The position numbers and the translations under genes are program-made. The notes beneath the pieces are model-generated. The model saw only the letters and a list, made by a program, of their open reading frames with translations, was not told the origin of the DNA and did no database searches. From contig JALONV010000018.1 of NCBI GenBank assembly GCA_025454755.1, forward strand, positions 1 through 37,717: a stretch of DNA of 37,717 bases. Reading direction: 5' to 3'. The stretch comes from Bacteroidales bacterium (GTDB lineage: Bacteria > Bacteroidota > Bacteroidia > Bacteroidales > VadinHA17). Of the stretch, positions 14,656-26,377 are shown piece by piece. How positions within the stretch are numbered: position 1 is the stretch's first letter; each line of letters starts with the position of its first letter.

Positions 14656-15372
14656 TTACAGTTTTTCCAGTTCTATCTCTTCATCCATTTTTACCTCAAC
14701 CAGCTTCCCATTATCGCACTTTACTGTCCTTGCAGGGAATTTCTTGAGAATGGTATAGTTGTGTGTTGCAATGACAACTGCCCTTCCTGTTGTGCTGATC
14801 TCTTTCAGTAATCTGATGATACCCTCTGAAGTCTCCGGATCGAGATTACCGGTAGGCTCATCGGCAAGTATTATATCTGGATCATTGAGAAGTGCCCTTC
14901 CGATAACAACACGCTGCTGCTCTCCGCCTGAAAGCTGATGAGGCATCTTGTAGCCTTTCAATCCGAGACCTACTTTCTCCAATACTTCTCCAATACGGGC
15001 TTCGATCTCACTATTGTTTTTCCACCCTGTAGCCTTCAGCACAAATTCAAGATTATCATGTACCGACCTGTCGATCAACAGCTGGAAATCCTGGAATACT
15101 ATTCCGAGCTTCCTTCTCAGCATGGGGATTTCTTTAGTTCTAAGCTTTGAAAGATTGTAGCCTGCTACTACTCCTGATCCCTCCTTAAGAGGTATCTGTG
15201 CGTTAATTGTTTTAATGAGGCTTGTCTTGCCGCTTCCAACCCTGCCGACAAGATACATGAATTCACCTTTTCTTATGCTCAGGTTAACACCGGAAAGCAC
15301 CAGGTGATCCTGCTGCCAGATAAGACATTCTTTAAGCTCAATGATAACGTCGAGAGGAAGTGTTTCCTGCAT
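14656..15372 (-). CDS. ftsE: Cell-division ATP-binding protein FtsE-like ABC ATPase
   Basis: 238 aa. Walker A GRVGSGKTS (43-51), Q-loop FQDFQLL, signature LSGGEQQR (147-154), Walker B ILADEPTGN (Asp171/Glu172) and H-loop ATHNY are all present. Together with 'DRSVHDNLEFVLKATGW' they mark the FtsE/LolD-like group, closest in style to FtsE of Bacteroidota. FtsE works with the membrane protein FtsX to control peptidoglycan hydrolases at the septum. No ftsX is adjacent, which is common in this phylum but leaves the assignment short of certain. A TTATTTTG -7-like box (15399-15392) sits 20 bp before the ATG. It is divergent from the TPR gene. Confidence 0.82.
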   Translation of the reverse strand: MQETLPLDVIIELKECLIWQQDHLVLSGVNLSIRKGEFMYLVGRVGSGKTSLIKTINAQIPLKEGSGVVAGYNLSKLRTKEIPMLRRKLGIVFQDFQLLIDRSVHDNLEFVLKATGWKNNSEIEARIGEVLEKVGLGLKGYKMPHQLSGGEQQRVVIGRALLNDPDIILADEPTGNLDPETSEGIIRLLKEISTTGRAVVIATHNYTILKKFPARTVKCDNGKLVEVKMDEEIELEKL

Positions 15373-15391
15373 ATCCGGGTCGTTTGATATG

Positions 15392-15399
15392 CAAAATAA
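15392..15399 (-). promoter_or_regulatory. -7-like promoter element of ftsE
   Basis: The minus strand reads TTATTTTG, one mismatch to TAnnTTTG, 20 bp upstream of the ftsE ATG. Confidence 0.3.
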
Positions 15400-15599
15400 T
15401 GAAAGAATTGATAAATAATATTTGGATGTTGATAAAATCAGTAATAAAGCCCGGCGGCAGGCGTTTAATAATTGTAATTTTACTTCTGATTTTTAAAACC
15501 AGAAGCTATATATGTGGCTTACAATTAGGCTGTTATGCAAGGTTCAGAATAACTCTGACAATGTGCCGGCCTGAAGCTGAAGGCCAAAATCAATTAGTT

Positions 15600-18500
15600 A
15601 TGAACAGAAACAGATTAGTCTCGATCCTGGGTTGCCTGGCAATATTTGCAGTTCAGGCTGCAGCGCAGGTTCCGTTTACCGACAGGGAGATGGGCTCTGA
15701 ATTCATAAGAGGGATGGAGCTTTTCAATATGGAAAAATATCCGGCTGCCATCCGTCTGTTGGATTCGTATATAAAGAACAGTGACAATTCAGACATCACT
15801 GCACTTGCTGAGGCAGAATATTACAGATCGCTTTCAGCCCTGGCTCTCTTCAATCCCGATGCTGAATACAGGATGATAACCTTCATCAGGACTCACCCTG
15901 AAAGCCCGCGTATCAATGAAGCCTATCTTGCCCTGGGCGATTATTTTTACCAGAACAAGAATTACCGCAAAGCTGCAGTATATCTTGAACAGGTCAGAAG
16001 ATGGGAGCTTACGGAAGAGAAACTGCCAGAATATTTCTTCCGCCTGGGTTATTCACAAATGATAAAGGGCGACAAGCCGAGAGCTATGCTGATGTTCTCG
16101 GAAATCAAGGATATCGACACCGAATATACACCTCCGGCACTTTACTATTTCTCACACCTTGCCTACGAGCAGAAAATGTACGAAACTGCAATGGATGGTT
16201 TCTCACGGCTGAAGGATGATGAGACATTTGGCGGAGTAGTTCCCTTCTATATTGTTCAGATACTTTATCTTAAAAAAGATTATGACCAGATACTTACAAC
16301 GGCTCCCGAACTGCTGAAATCTGCCGGACAGGCAAGAGCAGTGGAGATTTACCGGTTCATCGGTGATGCATATTATAATAAGGACAATTACGCGGAAGCT
16401 CTTCCTTACCTCGAAAAATTTGCGACGGGAACAAAGATGAGCACGCGGGAAGACAAGTACCAGCTCGGTTATTGCTATTATAAAACCGGAGAGACCGACA
16501 AGGCAATAAAGCTGTTGAGGGAGATAGGGGCCGGCAACGATCTGCTGAGCCAGAATATCTGGTTCATTCTTGGCGACTGCTACCTGCAGAAAGGCGATAA
16601 GAAACGTGCTCAGCTGGGTTTCCAGGAGGCATCAAAACTTACCTTCGACAGGAATATTACAGAACAGGCTCTCTTCAGCTATGCAAAGCTGACTTATGAA
16701 ACTTCATATTCGCCTTTTGGTGAAGTGATAAGAGCTTTTGAGGATTACATTGACCGCTTCCCGGCTTCCGGGAGGATTGATGAAGCATATAACTACCTGA
16801 TAAGTACCTATATGCAGGTCAGAAACTTCAAGGCTGCGCTTGCATCACTCGATAAGATCCCGAACAAAACTTCAAAGCTTGAGGAGGCTTACCAGAGAGT
16901 TGCATTTTTCAGAGGACTTGAACTTTTCAAAAATATGGAGCTTGCATCCTCAATTTCAATGTTTGAGAAATCACTCAAATATGAAAAATATAACAGACAG
17001 CTGAGAGCCAGGGCAGTTTACTGGAAAGGAGAAGCTGAATACCGCCTGGGCAAATATGAAGAAGCGAGAGGAGATTACACAACATTTCTCGGAATACCAG
17101 GATCCTCAGCTCTTGGTGAAAACACACTGCTGAGATATAACCTCGGATATACACTCTTTAACCTCAAGGATTATACAAATGCAATAACGCATTTCAAGAC
17201 CTTTGAGTCGGAAGTGGCCAATGTGAGATCTGAAGTCATGGCTGATGCCAGGAACAGGATTGCTGACTGTTATTACATCACAACTAATTATTCATCTGCC
17301 ATAGAATATTACGACAAGGTTATTGATTTCGGGAAGGTTGATGCTGATTATGCGATGTTCCAGAAGGGATTTTCACTCGGACTGATGAACAATGAAAGAG
17401 GCAAAGCCGATGTATTGTCATCACTTACAACCAGGTATCCATCTTCAGCATATGTCCCGAATGCGATTTTTGAGAGGGGCAGGGCTTATGTGGTGCTGGA
17501 AGATTATCAGAAGGGTGAAGCAGATTTCAATACTGTTATAAATTCGTTTCCGGAGAGTCCTTTCGTTCCAAGGGCTATGGTTCAGCTTGGCCTGCTCTAT
17601 TACAATACGGATCAGAACGACAAGGCAATAGACCAGTATAAAAAAGTTGTCGGGAAATACAGGTCGACTCCCGAAGCCAGGGCAGCACTTACCGGACTGA
17701 AGAACACTTATGTCGAGATGAATGATGTGGATTCCTATTTTGCCTATGTTAAAACGCTTCAGGGTTATGGCGACGTCAGTCTTGCCGAAAAGGATTCTCT
17801 GCTTTATGCTTCAGGTGAGAACCTCTACATAACAGGCAGGTATCCCCGGGCGGTTGAAGTCTTTAAGAGCTATATAAGTGAATTTCCGGCAGGAAGCTTC
17901 CTGCAGAATTCACAGTTCTACCTGGCAGAGTGCTACAGGAAGACCGGCAATAATGACGATGAAGCGCTGAAACTTTATACAGCTGTTGCAGGCGCCCCGG
18001 TGAATCAGTTTACGGAACAATCATTAGGCGCAGCTGCAGCTATTTATTATTCTAAGGAAGATTATAACTCCTCGCTGTCATATTATGAGAAGCTGGAAAA
18101 GGGAGCCACTACTTCCGAAGTCAAAATAACAGGATTGAGGGGTGAGCTCAGATCAGCATACCAGCTGGGTGATGCGCAAAAAACAATTACAGCCGCTGAA
18201 AAGATAACAGGTACACCAAACATTCCTGAGGAGCTTACCAGGGAGGCGATATTCATGAGGGCAAAGGCAAACTACAGCCTTAACAATTTCGAGAGTGCCC
18301 TGGCCGATTTCCGGAAGACAGCCACGGAGGTGACAAGCGCTGAAGGTGCTGAATCAAAATACAGGGTGGCTGAACTTCTCTTTAAAAAGGACCAGGTGGA
18401 TGAATCGGAACGACTTATCTCGGAATTCGTCGACCAGAACACACCGCACCAGTATTGGATGGCAAGGATGTTCATTCTGCTTTCAGATATAAGCCTGAAG

Positions 18501-18623
18501 GAAGGAGACAAACTGCAGGCTCGTGTAACACTCGAGAGCCTGAGGGATTATTATACTATTGACAATGACGGAATCCTCGATGAAGTAAAAGCAAAACTGG
18601 ATGCCATCAATACCGGTAATTAA
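15600..18623 (+). CDS. Large secreted tetratricopeptide-repeat protein
   Basis: 1007 aa from ATG 15600 (MNRNRLVSILGCLAIFAVQAAAQ), which gives a clean signal peptide with cleavage after AQA or AAA-Q. The frame is open back to 15360, but that would overlap ftsE and add an implausible N-terminus, so 15600 is chosen. The mature protein is almost entirely TPR-like: recurring alanine/tyrosine helices such as AYLALGDYFYQNKNYRKAAVYLEQV and YRLGKYEEARGDYTTFL, about 20 or more repeats. It probably scaffolds envelope proteins on the periplasmic face. A putative outer-membrane barrel gene begins 22 bp later and is likely its partner. Binding partners are unknown. Confidence 0.85.
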   Translation: MNRNRLVSILGCLAIFAVQAAAQVPFTDREMGSEFIRGMELFNMEKYPAAIRLLDSYIKNSDNSDITALAEAEYYRSLSALALFNPDAEYRMITFIRTHPESPRINEAYLALGDYFYQNKNYRKAAVYLEQVRRWELTEEKLPEYFFRLGYSQMIKGDKPRAMLMFSEIKDIDTEYTPPALYYFSHLAYEQKMYETAMDGFSRLKDDETFGGVVPFYIVQILYLKKDYDQILTTAPELLKSAGQARAVEIYRFIGDAYYNKDNYAEALPYLEKFATGTKMSTREDKYQLGYCYYKTGETDKAIKLLREIGAGNDLLSQNIWFILGDCYLQKGDKKRAQLGFQEASKLTFDRNITEQALFSYAKLTYETSYSPFGEVIRAFEDYIDRFPASGRIDEAYNYLISTYMQVRNFKAALASLDKIPNKTSKLEEAYQRVAFFRGLELFKNMELASSISMFEKSLKYEKYNRQLRARAVYWKGEAEYRLGKYEEARGDYTTFLGIPGSSALGENTLLRYNLGYTLFNLKDYTNAITHFKTFESEVANVRSEVMADARNRIADCYYITTNYSSAIEYYDKVIDFGKVDADYAMFQKGFSLGLMNNERGKADVLSSLTTRYPSSAYVPNAIFERGRAYVVLEDYQKGEADFNTVINSFPESPFVPRAMVQLGLLYYNTDQNDKAIDQYKKVVGKYRSTPEARAALTGLKNTYVEMNDVDSYFAYVKTLQGYGDVSLAEKDSLLYASGENLYITGRYPRAVEVFKSYISEFPAGSFLQNSQFYLAECYRKTGNNDDEALKLYTAVAGAPVNQFTEQSLGAAAAIYYSKEDYNSSLSYYEKLEKGATTSEVKITGLRGELRSAYQLGDAQKTITAAEKITGTPNIPEELTREAIFMRAKANYSLNNFESALADFRKTATEVTSAEGAESKYRVAELLFKKDQVDESERLISEFVDQNTPHQYWMARMFILLSDISLKEGDKLQARVTLESLRDYYTIDNDGILDEVKAKLDAINTGN

Positions 18624-18645
18624 CAAGAAAAATGCCATTACTTAA

Positions 18646-20349
18646 ATGAAAAAAATCCTGATATTATTACCTCTGACATTCCTGGTTTGCCTGACTGTTT
18701 CAGCCCAGACCGATCAGCAGGATCTGAACAGGGAAGTGACATTGTATAACCCTTATAAACCTTCTCTCCCGGTATTTCTAAAGAGGAGCTATCTCCCTGA
18801 TATAAGCGATACTGCAAAGCTGAGGCCTGACTTTACCTATGACGTTGTAACAACGGCTTATACTCCCGAATATACCATAAGCCCCATTAAACCTGCAGCT
18901 CTTCTTCCCGATCCTCTGCCAAAGCTTTACAAGAGTTATGTCAGACTGGGTTTTGGCAATTATATTACTCCTCTGGCCGAAGTGAGCATTACAAATGAAC
19001 GCTCAAAGAAAGGAGCAATTGGTTTCTATGGAAGACATTTTTCCACAAACGGAAAGATTCTCCTGAAGGAAGATGTGGATAAGGTCTTTGCAGGGTATAT
19101 GGATAACGATGTTTCGTTATACGGCAAAAAATTCTTCAGAGGCACCCTGCTTGAGGGAGCAGTGGATTTCACCCAGAAACTCAGATATGCTTATGGCTAT
19201 GATACGATGATCGTTGACTATGATCCGGAGAAGAAAGATATAAGAATGGGATACAATAATCTTGGAGCTGATATATCATTTGCCTCACTGACGCTTGATT
19301 CTTCAAGCTATTCCTATGATTTCGACCTTAATTATGATTATTTCTATCATACAAACCTGAAATATCAGCATAACATTGGACTTACGGGAATCATGGCGAC
19401 AAAGTATGAAGGTTTTTACATTGGATCAGGACTTGATGTTCAGTATGCCATACTTTCAAAATCTCTGTATGACAAGTCAAAATATATTGTTTCACTCAGT
19501 CCTTTCGTTAAGAAAAGCACCCCTCAATGGAACTTTAAGGCAGGGCTTCAGCTGCTTCTTGACAGGAATATGACTGACAAGCCTGAGTTCCATATTTATC
19601 CTGACGTGAATTTCGGATTCAGCGTGGTGCCATCATATGTCAGGTTTTTTGCTGCCCTGAACGGAAAGCTTGAAAGGAACGGACCGGAGAAGATAATGGA
19701 GGAAAATCCTTTCCTGGTGAGGGATGGAAGCCTTTTTAAGCTGAATAATACCAGTCACAATCTGATTGTATCGGCAGGACTTAACGGCAACAACGGGATT
19801 GGCGGTAATTATGTTCTTTCTGCTTCATATTCTGTGATTGACGATATGCTTTTCTACGCAAATCAGGTCGACACTATAGATATTATTTCACCCGAAATGG
19901 GTAACTTTTTTATTGCACTTCCTGATGACGGAGAGGTGTTAAAGATACATGGTGAGATAACCGGTTTGATCAAAGACAAGATCTGGTATGGCGCTGAGGC
20001 CAACTGGTACAATTATTCGCTTACACTATACGATTTCCCGTTGAACAAGCCTGACTGGGATGCGACAATCGGTCTTAAATACAACCTGAGGAACAAAATC
20101 ATCGCAGGTGCATCGGTCTGTACGCTGGGGAATCGCCAGCTGGCGTTTTTGGATGGTACCACCATGGTTAAACTGCCTGAGAAGGAGCCGATACATGTCA
20201 ACATTAACCTGAATGCGGAGTACAGGTACTCTAAGATTCTGTCATTCTGGCTTAAAATCAATAACATAGCCTTTAATAAGTACTACGAATATGCGTTTTA
20301 CCCTACGCAGAGGTTTGTCTGCATGGTAGGATTCAGCTATAGCCTGTAG
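18646..20349 (+). CDS. Outer-membrane beta-barrel protein
   Basis: 567 aa. The signal peptide is MKKILILLPLTFLVCLTVSAQ. A short periplasmic segment with PYKPSLPVFLKRSYLPDISDTAKLRPDFTYDV and TAYTPEYTISPIKPAAL is followed from about residue 95 by alternating aromatic/hydrophobic strands (YKSYVRLGFGNYITPLAEVSI, WNFKAGLQLLLD) ending in a barrel-type terminal strand, RFVCMVGFSYSL. There is no TonB box or plug domain that I can recognise, so it is not called a TonB-dependent receptor. It follows the TPR gene by 22 bp and is probably co-expressed with it. Role unknown; assembly or transport across the outer membrane is possible. Confidence 0.78.
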   Translation: MKKILILLPLTFLVCLTVSAQTDQQDLNREVTLYNPYKPSLPVFLKRSYLPDISDTAKLRPDFTYDVVTTAYTPEYTISPIKPAALLPDPLPKLYKSYVRLGFGNYITPLAEVSITNERSKKGAIGFYGRHFSTNGKILLKEDVDKVFAGYMDNDVSLYGKKFFRGTLLEGAVDFTQKLRYAYGYDTMIVDYDPEKKDIRMGYNNLGADISFASLTLDSSSYSYDFDLNYDYFYHTNLKYQHNIGLTGIMATKYEGFYIGSGLDVQYAILSKSLYDKSKYIVSLSPFVKKSTPQWNFKAGLQLLLDRNMTDKPEFHIYPDVNFGFSVVPSYVRFFAALNGKLERNGPEKIMEENPFLVRDGSLFKLNNTSHNLIVSAGLNGNNGIGGNYVLSASYSVIDDMLFYANQVDTIDIISPEMGNFFIALPDDGEVLKIHGEITGLIKDKIWYGAEANWYNYSLTLYDFPLNKPDWDATIGLKYNLRNKIIAGASVCTLGNRQLAFLDGTTMVKLPEKEPIHVNINLNAEYRYSKILSFWLKINNIAFNKYYEYAFYPTQRFVCMVGFSYSL

Positions 20350-20364
20350 GTCATCACGTACTCC

Positions 20365-20392
20365 CCCCTTCCCTTACTTTTAAGGGAAGGGG
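20365..20392. repeat. 12-bp stem hairpin in the barrel-gyrB gap
   Basis: CCCCTTCCCTTA (20365-20376), loop CTTT, TAAGGGAAGGGG (20381-20392): a perfect 12-bp stem about 16 bp after the barrel stop codon. No T-run follows, so it is not a standard terminator; it resembles dispersed G/C-rich repeats common in environmental bacterial genomes. The rest of the 20350-20714 gap holds the gyrB promoter and leader. Confidence 0.75.
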
Positions 20393-20519
20393 CTGGGGAA
20401 AGGGTTCTTTTGTCAAAACAGAGGGGGGTGAGTGCATGGGAAGAAATTTTTGTTAATTTCTCCCTCATTTTGTGCATAAAAAATAACATATTTTTAACAA
20501 AAAAACCGGTAAAAATGTG

Positions 20520-20527
20520 TATATTTG
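20520..20527 (+). promoter_or_regulatory. -7 promoter element of gyrB
   Basis: TATATTTG, an exact match, with T-rich sequence at the -33 position. It would give a leader of about 180 nt before the ATG at 20715. A second, imperfect box (TATTATTTG, about 20688) lies nearer the start. Confidence 0.45.
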
Positions 20528-20702
20528 CCTTGTTAGTTAATTTACATATTATCAATTGATTATAATACAGAATGAGAGGTCTTTTCCGGTAGCTGGCGGT
20601 GGTGAAAATCAAATTCTTGTCCCGATCCCCTATTATCGTTTAAAATAACAGTTAGTGATGAGAAGAAATAAGCTCTCTTTTGGTATTATTTGGAGATATT
20701 AA

Positions 20703-23794
<3,092 letters not shown>

Positions 23795-23796
23795 AA

Positions 23797-24003
23797 TCAG
23801 TTGGATTGGATTGTTTCCTTTAATTTTTCCTCGCTTCTTACCCTGGTCATCGATCCGCTCTTTGCCCTCAGGTTCGATTCATAAACCGGATCGGTGAAAC
23901 GGTTCTTAAGTGTTCCTTCTTTTCGCTGTCGGAATCCATAATAAGGAACGAAACGGCGGCAAATTCCATCACTGAATCAGCAATAAAGGATTTGAAGGCT
24001 TTC
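23797..24003 (-). pseudogene. C-terminal remnant of a D-Ala-D-Ala carboxypeptidase (PBP4/DacB type)
   Basis: On the minus strand the 209-bp gap between rlmN and the DUF362 gene encodes in one frame TLKNRFTDPVYESNLRAKSG then SMTRVRSEEKLKETIQSN and a stop (23799-23797). TLKNRF...NLRAKSGSMTRVRS matches the KTG-box region of PBP4-family carboxypeptidases, with Lys-Ser-Gly as third active-site motif. A second frame nearer rlmN reads KAFKSFIADSVMEFAAVSFLI, which could be a scrambled part. The SxxK and SxN motifs are absent and there is no start codon, so nothing functional remains. Confidence 0.65.
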
Positions 24004-25038
24004 TCATTTCTCTTCTTTTCTGTTCTGTTCCAGGGTTGACAGCAATCCGCAGGCTGCCTGAATATCCTCTCCCCTGGAGGCTCTTATCGTTGTCAGTATG
24101 TCTTTTGCATTGAGAGCTTCCTTGAACCTTATAGTCTCAGCCATATCCGGACTCCCGAATTCAGAACCGGGGATCCTGTGAAACCTGATGATATTGATCC
24201 GGCATTTGATGCCATTCAGGATACGTGCAAGTTCTTTAACATGAGCCGGCGTATCGTTGAGTCCTTTAAAGAGTATATATTCAAAAGATACCCTTCTCTG
24301 GCTGTTGAAGTCAAACTCGCGTATTATATCCAATACTTCCTTTACCGAATTAGTCCTCTGGATTGGCATCAGCATCCTTCTCTCCTCGTCGAAAGGAGAG
24401 TGAAGGCTTACTGCAAGGTGGCAGCGGCTGTTTTGGAGGAATTCACCAATGCTGGCTTTAAGTCCGACGGTGCTGACCGTTATCCTTGTGGGGCTCCATC
24501 CGTATCCCCATTCTGATGTCAGGATCTCAAGGCTTTTAAGCAGTTCCTGGAGATTGTCGAGGGGCTCGCCCATTCCCATGAAAACCATGTTTGTCAGTCT
24601 GCTGAACTCGGGCATGCTCCTGAACTGGTTCAGGATCTCATTGGAGGAGAGGTTCCCCTGGAATCCCTGTTTGCCTGTCATGCAGAAGATGCAGCCCATT
24701 TTGCATCCTGCCTGCGTTGAGACACAGATGGTCGCCCTGTCGTCGTCAGGAATATATGCTGTTTCTATGTATTTATCATTCAGAACTTTAAAGAGATATT
24801 TTTTAGTGCCGTCGCTGCTCTCCTGAACGTTTACAGGTGGGGAGAGCCCCAGTTCATAATCAGCGATAAGTACTTCCCTCATCTTTTTTGAGAGGTTGGT
24901 CATCTCATCTATTGTTGATATCTCTTTTTTGTAGAGCCAGTCGGCGATCTGTTTTGCAGCAAACCCCGGCATCCTGAGCCGTTTCGCAACCGCTATCAGC
25001 TCATTCAGGGTTTTACCATACAGTCTATCTTTCACCAT
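24004..25038 (-). CDS. rlmN: Dual-specificity RNA methyltransferase RlmN
   Basis: 344 aa, normal length. The radical-SAM motif is CKMGCIFC (Cys112, Cys116, Cys119), preceded by CVSTQAG (Cys105), and SPTRITVSTVG and LAVSLHSP follow as in RlmN. The second catalytic cysteine lies in GEDIQAACG (Cys330). It methylates C2 of A2503 in 23S rRNA and of A37 in some tRNAs using radical SAM chemistry. The start at 25038 (MVKDRLYGKT) gives the conserved N-terminus. An inverted-repeat hairpin lies upstream, and a PBP4 remnant follows the stop. Confidence 0.95.
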   Translation of the reverse strand: MVKDRLYGKTLNELIAVAKRLRMPGFAAKQIADWLYKKEISTIDEMTNLSKKMREVLIADYELGLSPPVNVQESSDGTKKYLFKVLNDKYIETAYIPDDDRATICVSTQAGCKMGCIFCMTGKQGFQGNLSSNEILNQFRSMPEFSRLTNMVFMGMGEPLDNLQELLKSLEILTSEWGYGWSPTRITVSTVGLKASIGEFLQNSRCHLAVSLHSPFDEERRMLMPIQRTNSVKEVLDIIREFDFNSQRRVSFEYILFKGLNDTPAHVKELARILNGIKCRINIIRFHRIPGSEFGSPDMAETIRFKEALNAKDILTTIRASRGEDIQAACGLLSTLEQNRKEEK

Positions 25039-25061
25039 ATTCGAAGTTCTTATGCTTTTTC

Positions 25062-25132
25062 ACCACGGATTACACGGATTAACACGGATTTAATCTGTGA
25101 TCTTTTCCGTGTAATTCCGTGTCACCCGTGGT
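25062..25132. repeat. CACGGATT-type hairpin repeat, copy 1
   Basis: Iterated units based on ACACGGATTA (ACCACGGATTACACGG...) meet a reverse-complement arm (...CCGTGT...CCCGTGGT) to form a long imperfect stem spanning the whole element. It lies between rlmN and the S9 hydrolase. A related element is at 26309-26377. Confidence 0.85.
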
Positions 25133-25149
25133 AAAATCTTAAAAGCCGA

Positions 25150-26238
25150 TTAATTAAATCCGTAACCGGCTTTTTGCAGGTCTTTTACCGATCTGAAGGG
25201 CTTTGGCGGCGTCAGGTATTTGTTCAGATGGTTGTATATCTTCAACCTTATCTCCTTGGCTTCCATGTAATCCATCCTGTCGAATGAGTGTCCTCCCGGC
25301 ATGTTCTGGAAAATCTCGTATGTGAAATTCTGCTTCCCTTCAGCCTTGAGCGATTTGATCAGATGCTCCACCTCAAGGACATTCACATCTTCATCATTTG
25401 TGTTTGTATGAATAAGAAGAGGTGTGTTCTGGTATTTATTCACCTGCCATGCAGGGGATCTTTTACGATATTCAGCAACGTTCTGGTCAGCCGGTTTACC
25501 TATTGCAGCCTGTTCCGAAAAGAGATCACGGTATTCCTGGTCCTTGTATCCCATACGTGCTATCAGGTCGCTGACAGGCACTCCGGTGAAAGCCACTTTA
25601 TAATTCTGCGGGTATTCAAAAATATTGAAGAGTGCAATATAACCTCCATGGCTCCAGCCGATGATTCCAACCCTCTCCTTATCGACGATCGTATAATTGT
25701 CTATCATATATTGCCGGCTGGCATCAACATCCTGCACCTCAAGCCCTCCGTAGTCGATCCTGTTATACATGGCTGCTCCATAACCTGTTGAACCGCGGTA
25801 CTCGGCTGCAGTGACTATATATCCCTGTGATACCATCTCCCTGATAATGTGCGTGTAGTAGGTGTCAAAATTGGCATGCACTCCGCCGTGAGGAAATACC
25901 AGCAGGGGATATTTCTTTGAAGGGTCAGCATCTTTCGGGATAAAGATATAGGACCAGAATTTAAGAGGATTTCCGGCCCCCTGGGCTGTAGGGTTTTTCT
26001 CTTTTGCCAGGGGAGGGCCGGTAATATATACCTTATCAATAAATGCGATATCACCAACCTTATTGTACCACTGAACATCGTCGATCTTCTTCTCAAGCAC
26101 ATCAAACCTGTGGCCAAGGTTGTCAATATCTGTGTTTATCCTTTTTACAGCTTCCATCAGCTCGATCGTCCCCGGCTGGCTGTAAGAAGCCAGAAACACT
26201 CCGGAGATAAATAATGACAATAAAACCAGCTTTTTCAT
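25150..26238 (-). CDS. Exported alpha/beta hydrolase of the prolyl oligopeptidase (S9) family
   Basis: 362 aa. The signal peptide is MKKLVLLSLFISGVFLASYSQ. The hydrolase domain (about 95-345) has the oxyanion HGG (117-119), the nucleophile GWSHGGY (Ser196), an acid in TNTNDEDVN (Asp282 or Asp284) and GGHSFD (His317): a complete triad. Unlike DPP4-type S9 enzymes there is no beta-propeller; a short helical region replaces it, so access to the active site would not be gated. Substrates could be peptides or esters. It is flanked on both sides by CACGGATT hairpin repeats. The most likely location is periplasmic. Confidence 0.85.
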   Translation of the reverse strand: MKKLVLLSLFISGVFLASYSQPGTIELMEAVKRINTDIDNLGHRFDVLEKKIDDVQWYNKVGDIAFIDKVYITGPPLAKEKNPTAQGAGNPLKFWSYIFIPKDADPSKKYPLLVFPHGGVHANFDTYYTHIIREMVSQGYIVTAAEYRGSTGYGAAMYNRIDYGGLEVQDVDASRQYMIDNYTIVDKERVGIIGWSHGGYIALFNIFEYPQNYKVAFTGVPVSDLIARMGYKDQEYRDLFSEQAAIGKPADQNVAEYRKRSPAWQVNKYQNTPLLIHTNTNDEDVNVLEVEHLIKSLKAEGKQNFTYEIFQNMPGGHSFDRMDYMEAKEIRLKIYNHLNKYLTPPKPFRSVKDLQKAGYGFN

Positions 26239-26271
26239 ATCATATTAATTATTAATGTATCACCAACCACA

Positions 26272-26299
26272 AATAACCAATAACCAATAACCAATAACC
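26272..26299. repeat. Heptamer tandem array AATAACC, 4 units
   Basis: Four perfect AATAACC units upstream of the S9 hydrolase start, next to the CACGGATT hairpin at 26309. Confidence 0.9.
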
Positions 26300-26308
26300 T
26301 TCAGATTC

Positions 26309-26377
26309 ACCACGGGTTTCACGGATTATCACGGATCGATCCGTGTCCTCTCCGTGTAGATCCGTGCAATCCGTGGT
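26309..26377. repeat. CACGGATT-type hairpin repeat, copy 2, at the dapF stop
   Basis: ACCACGGGTTTCACGGATT... to ...GCAATCCGTGGT, a long imperfect inverted repeat with GGATCGATCC near the loop. Its final base is the first base of the complement of the dapF stop (26377-26379), so the dapF transcript enters the hairpin immediately after its stop codon. Confidence 0.85.

Noticed and set aside
15360-15599. N-terminal extension of the TPR protein by 80 codons
   Set aside because: It would overlap divergent ftsE and place a signal peptide in the interior; ATG 15600 starts exactly at the signal peptide.
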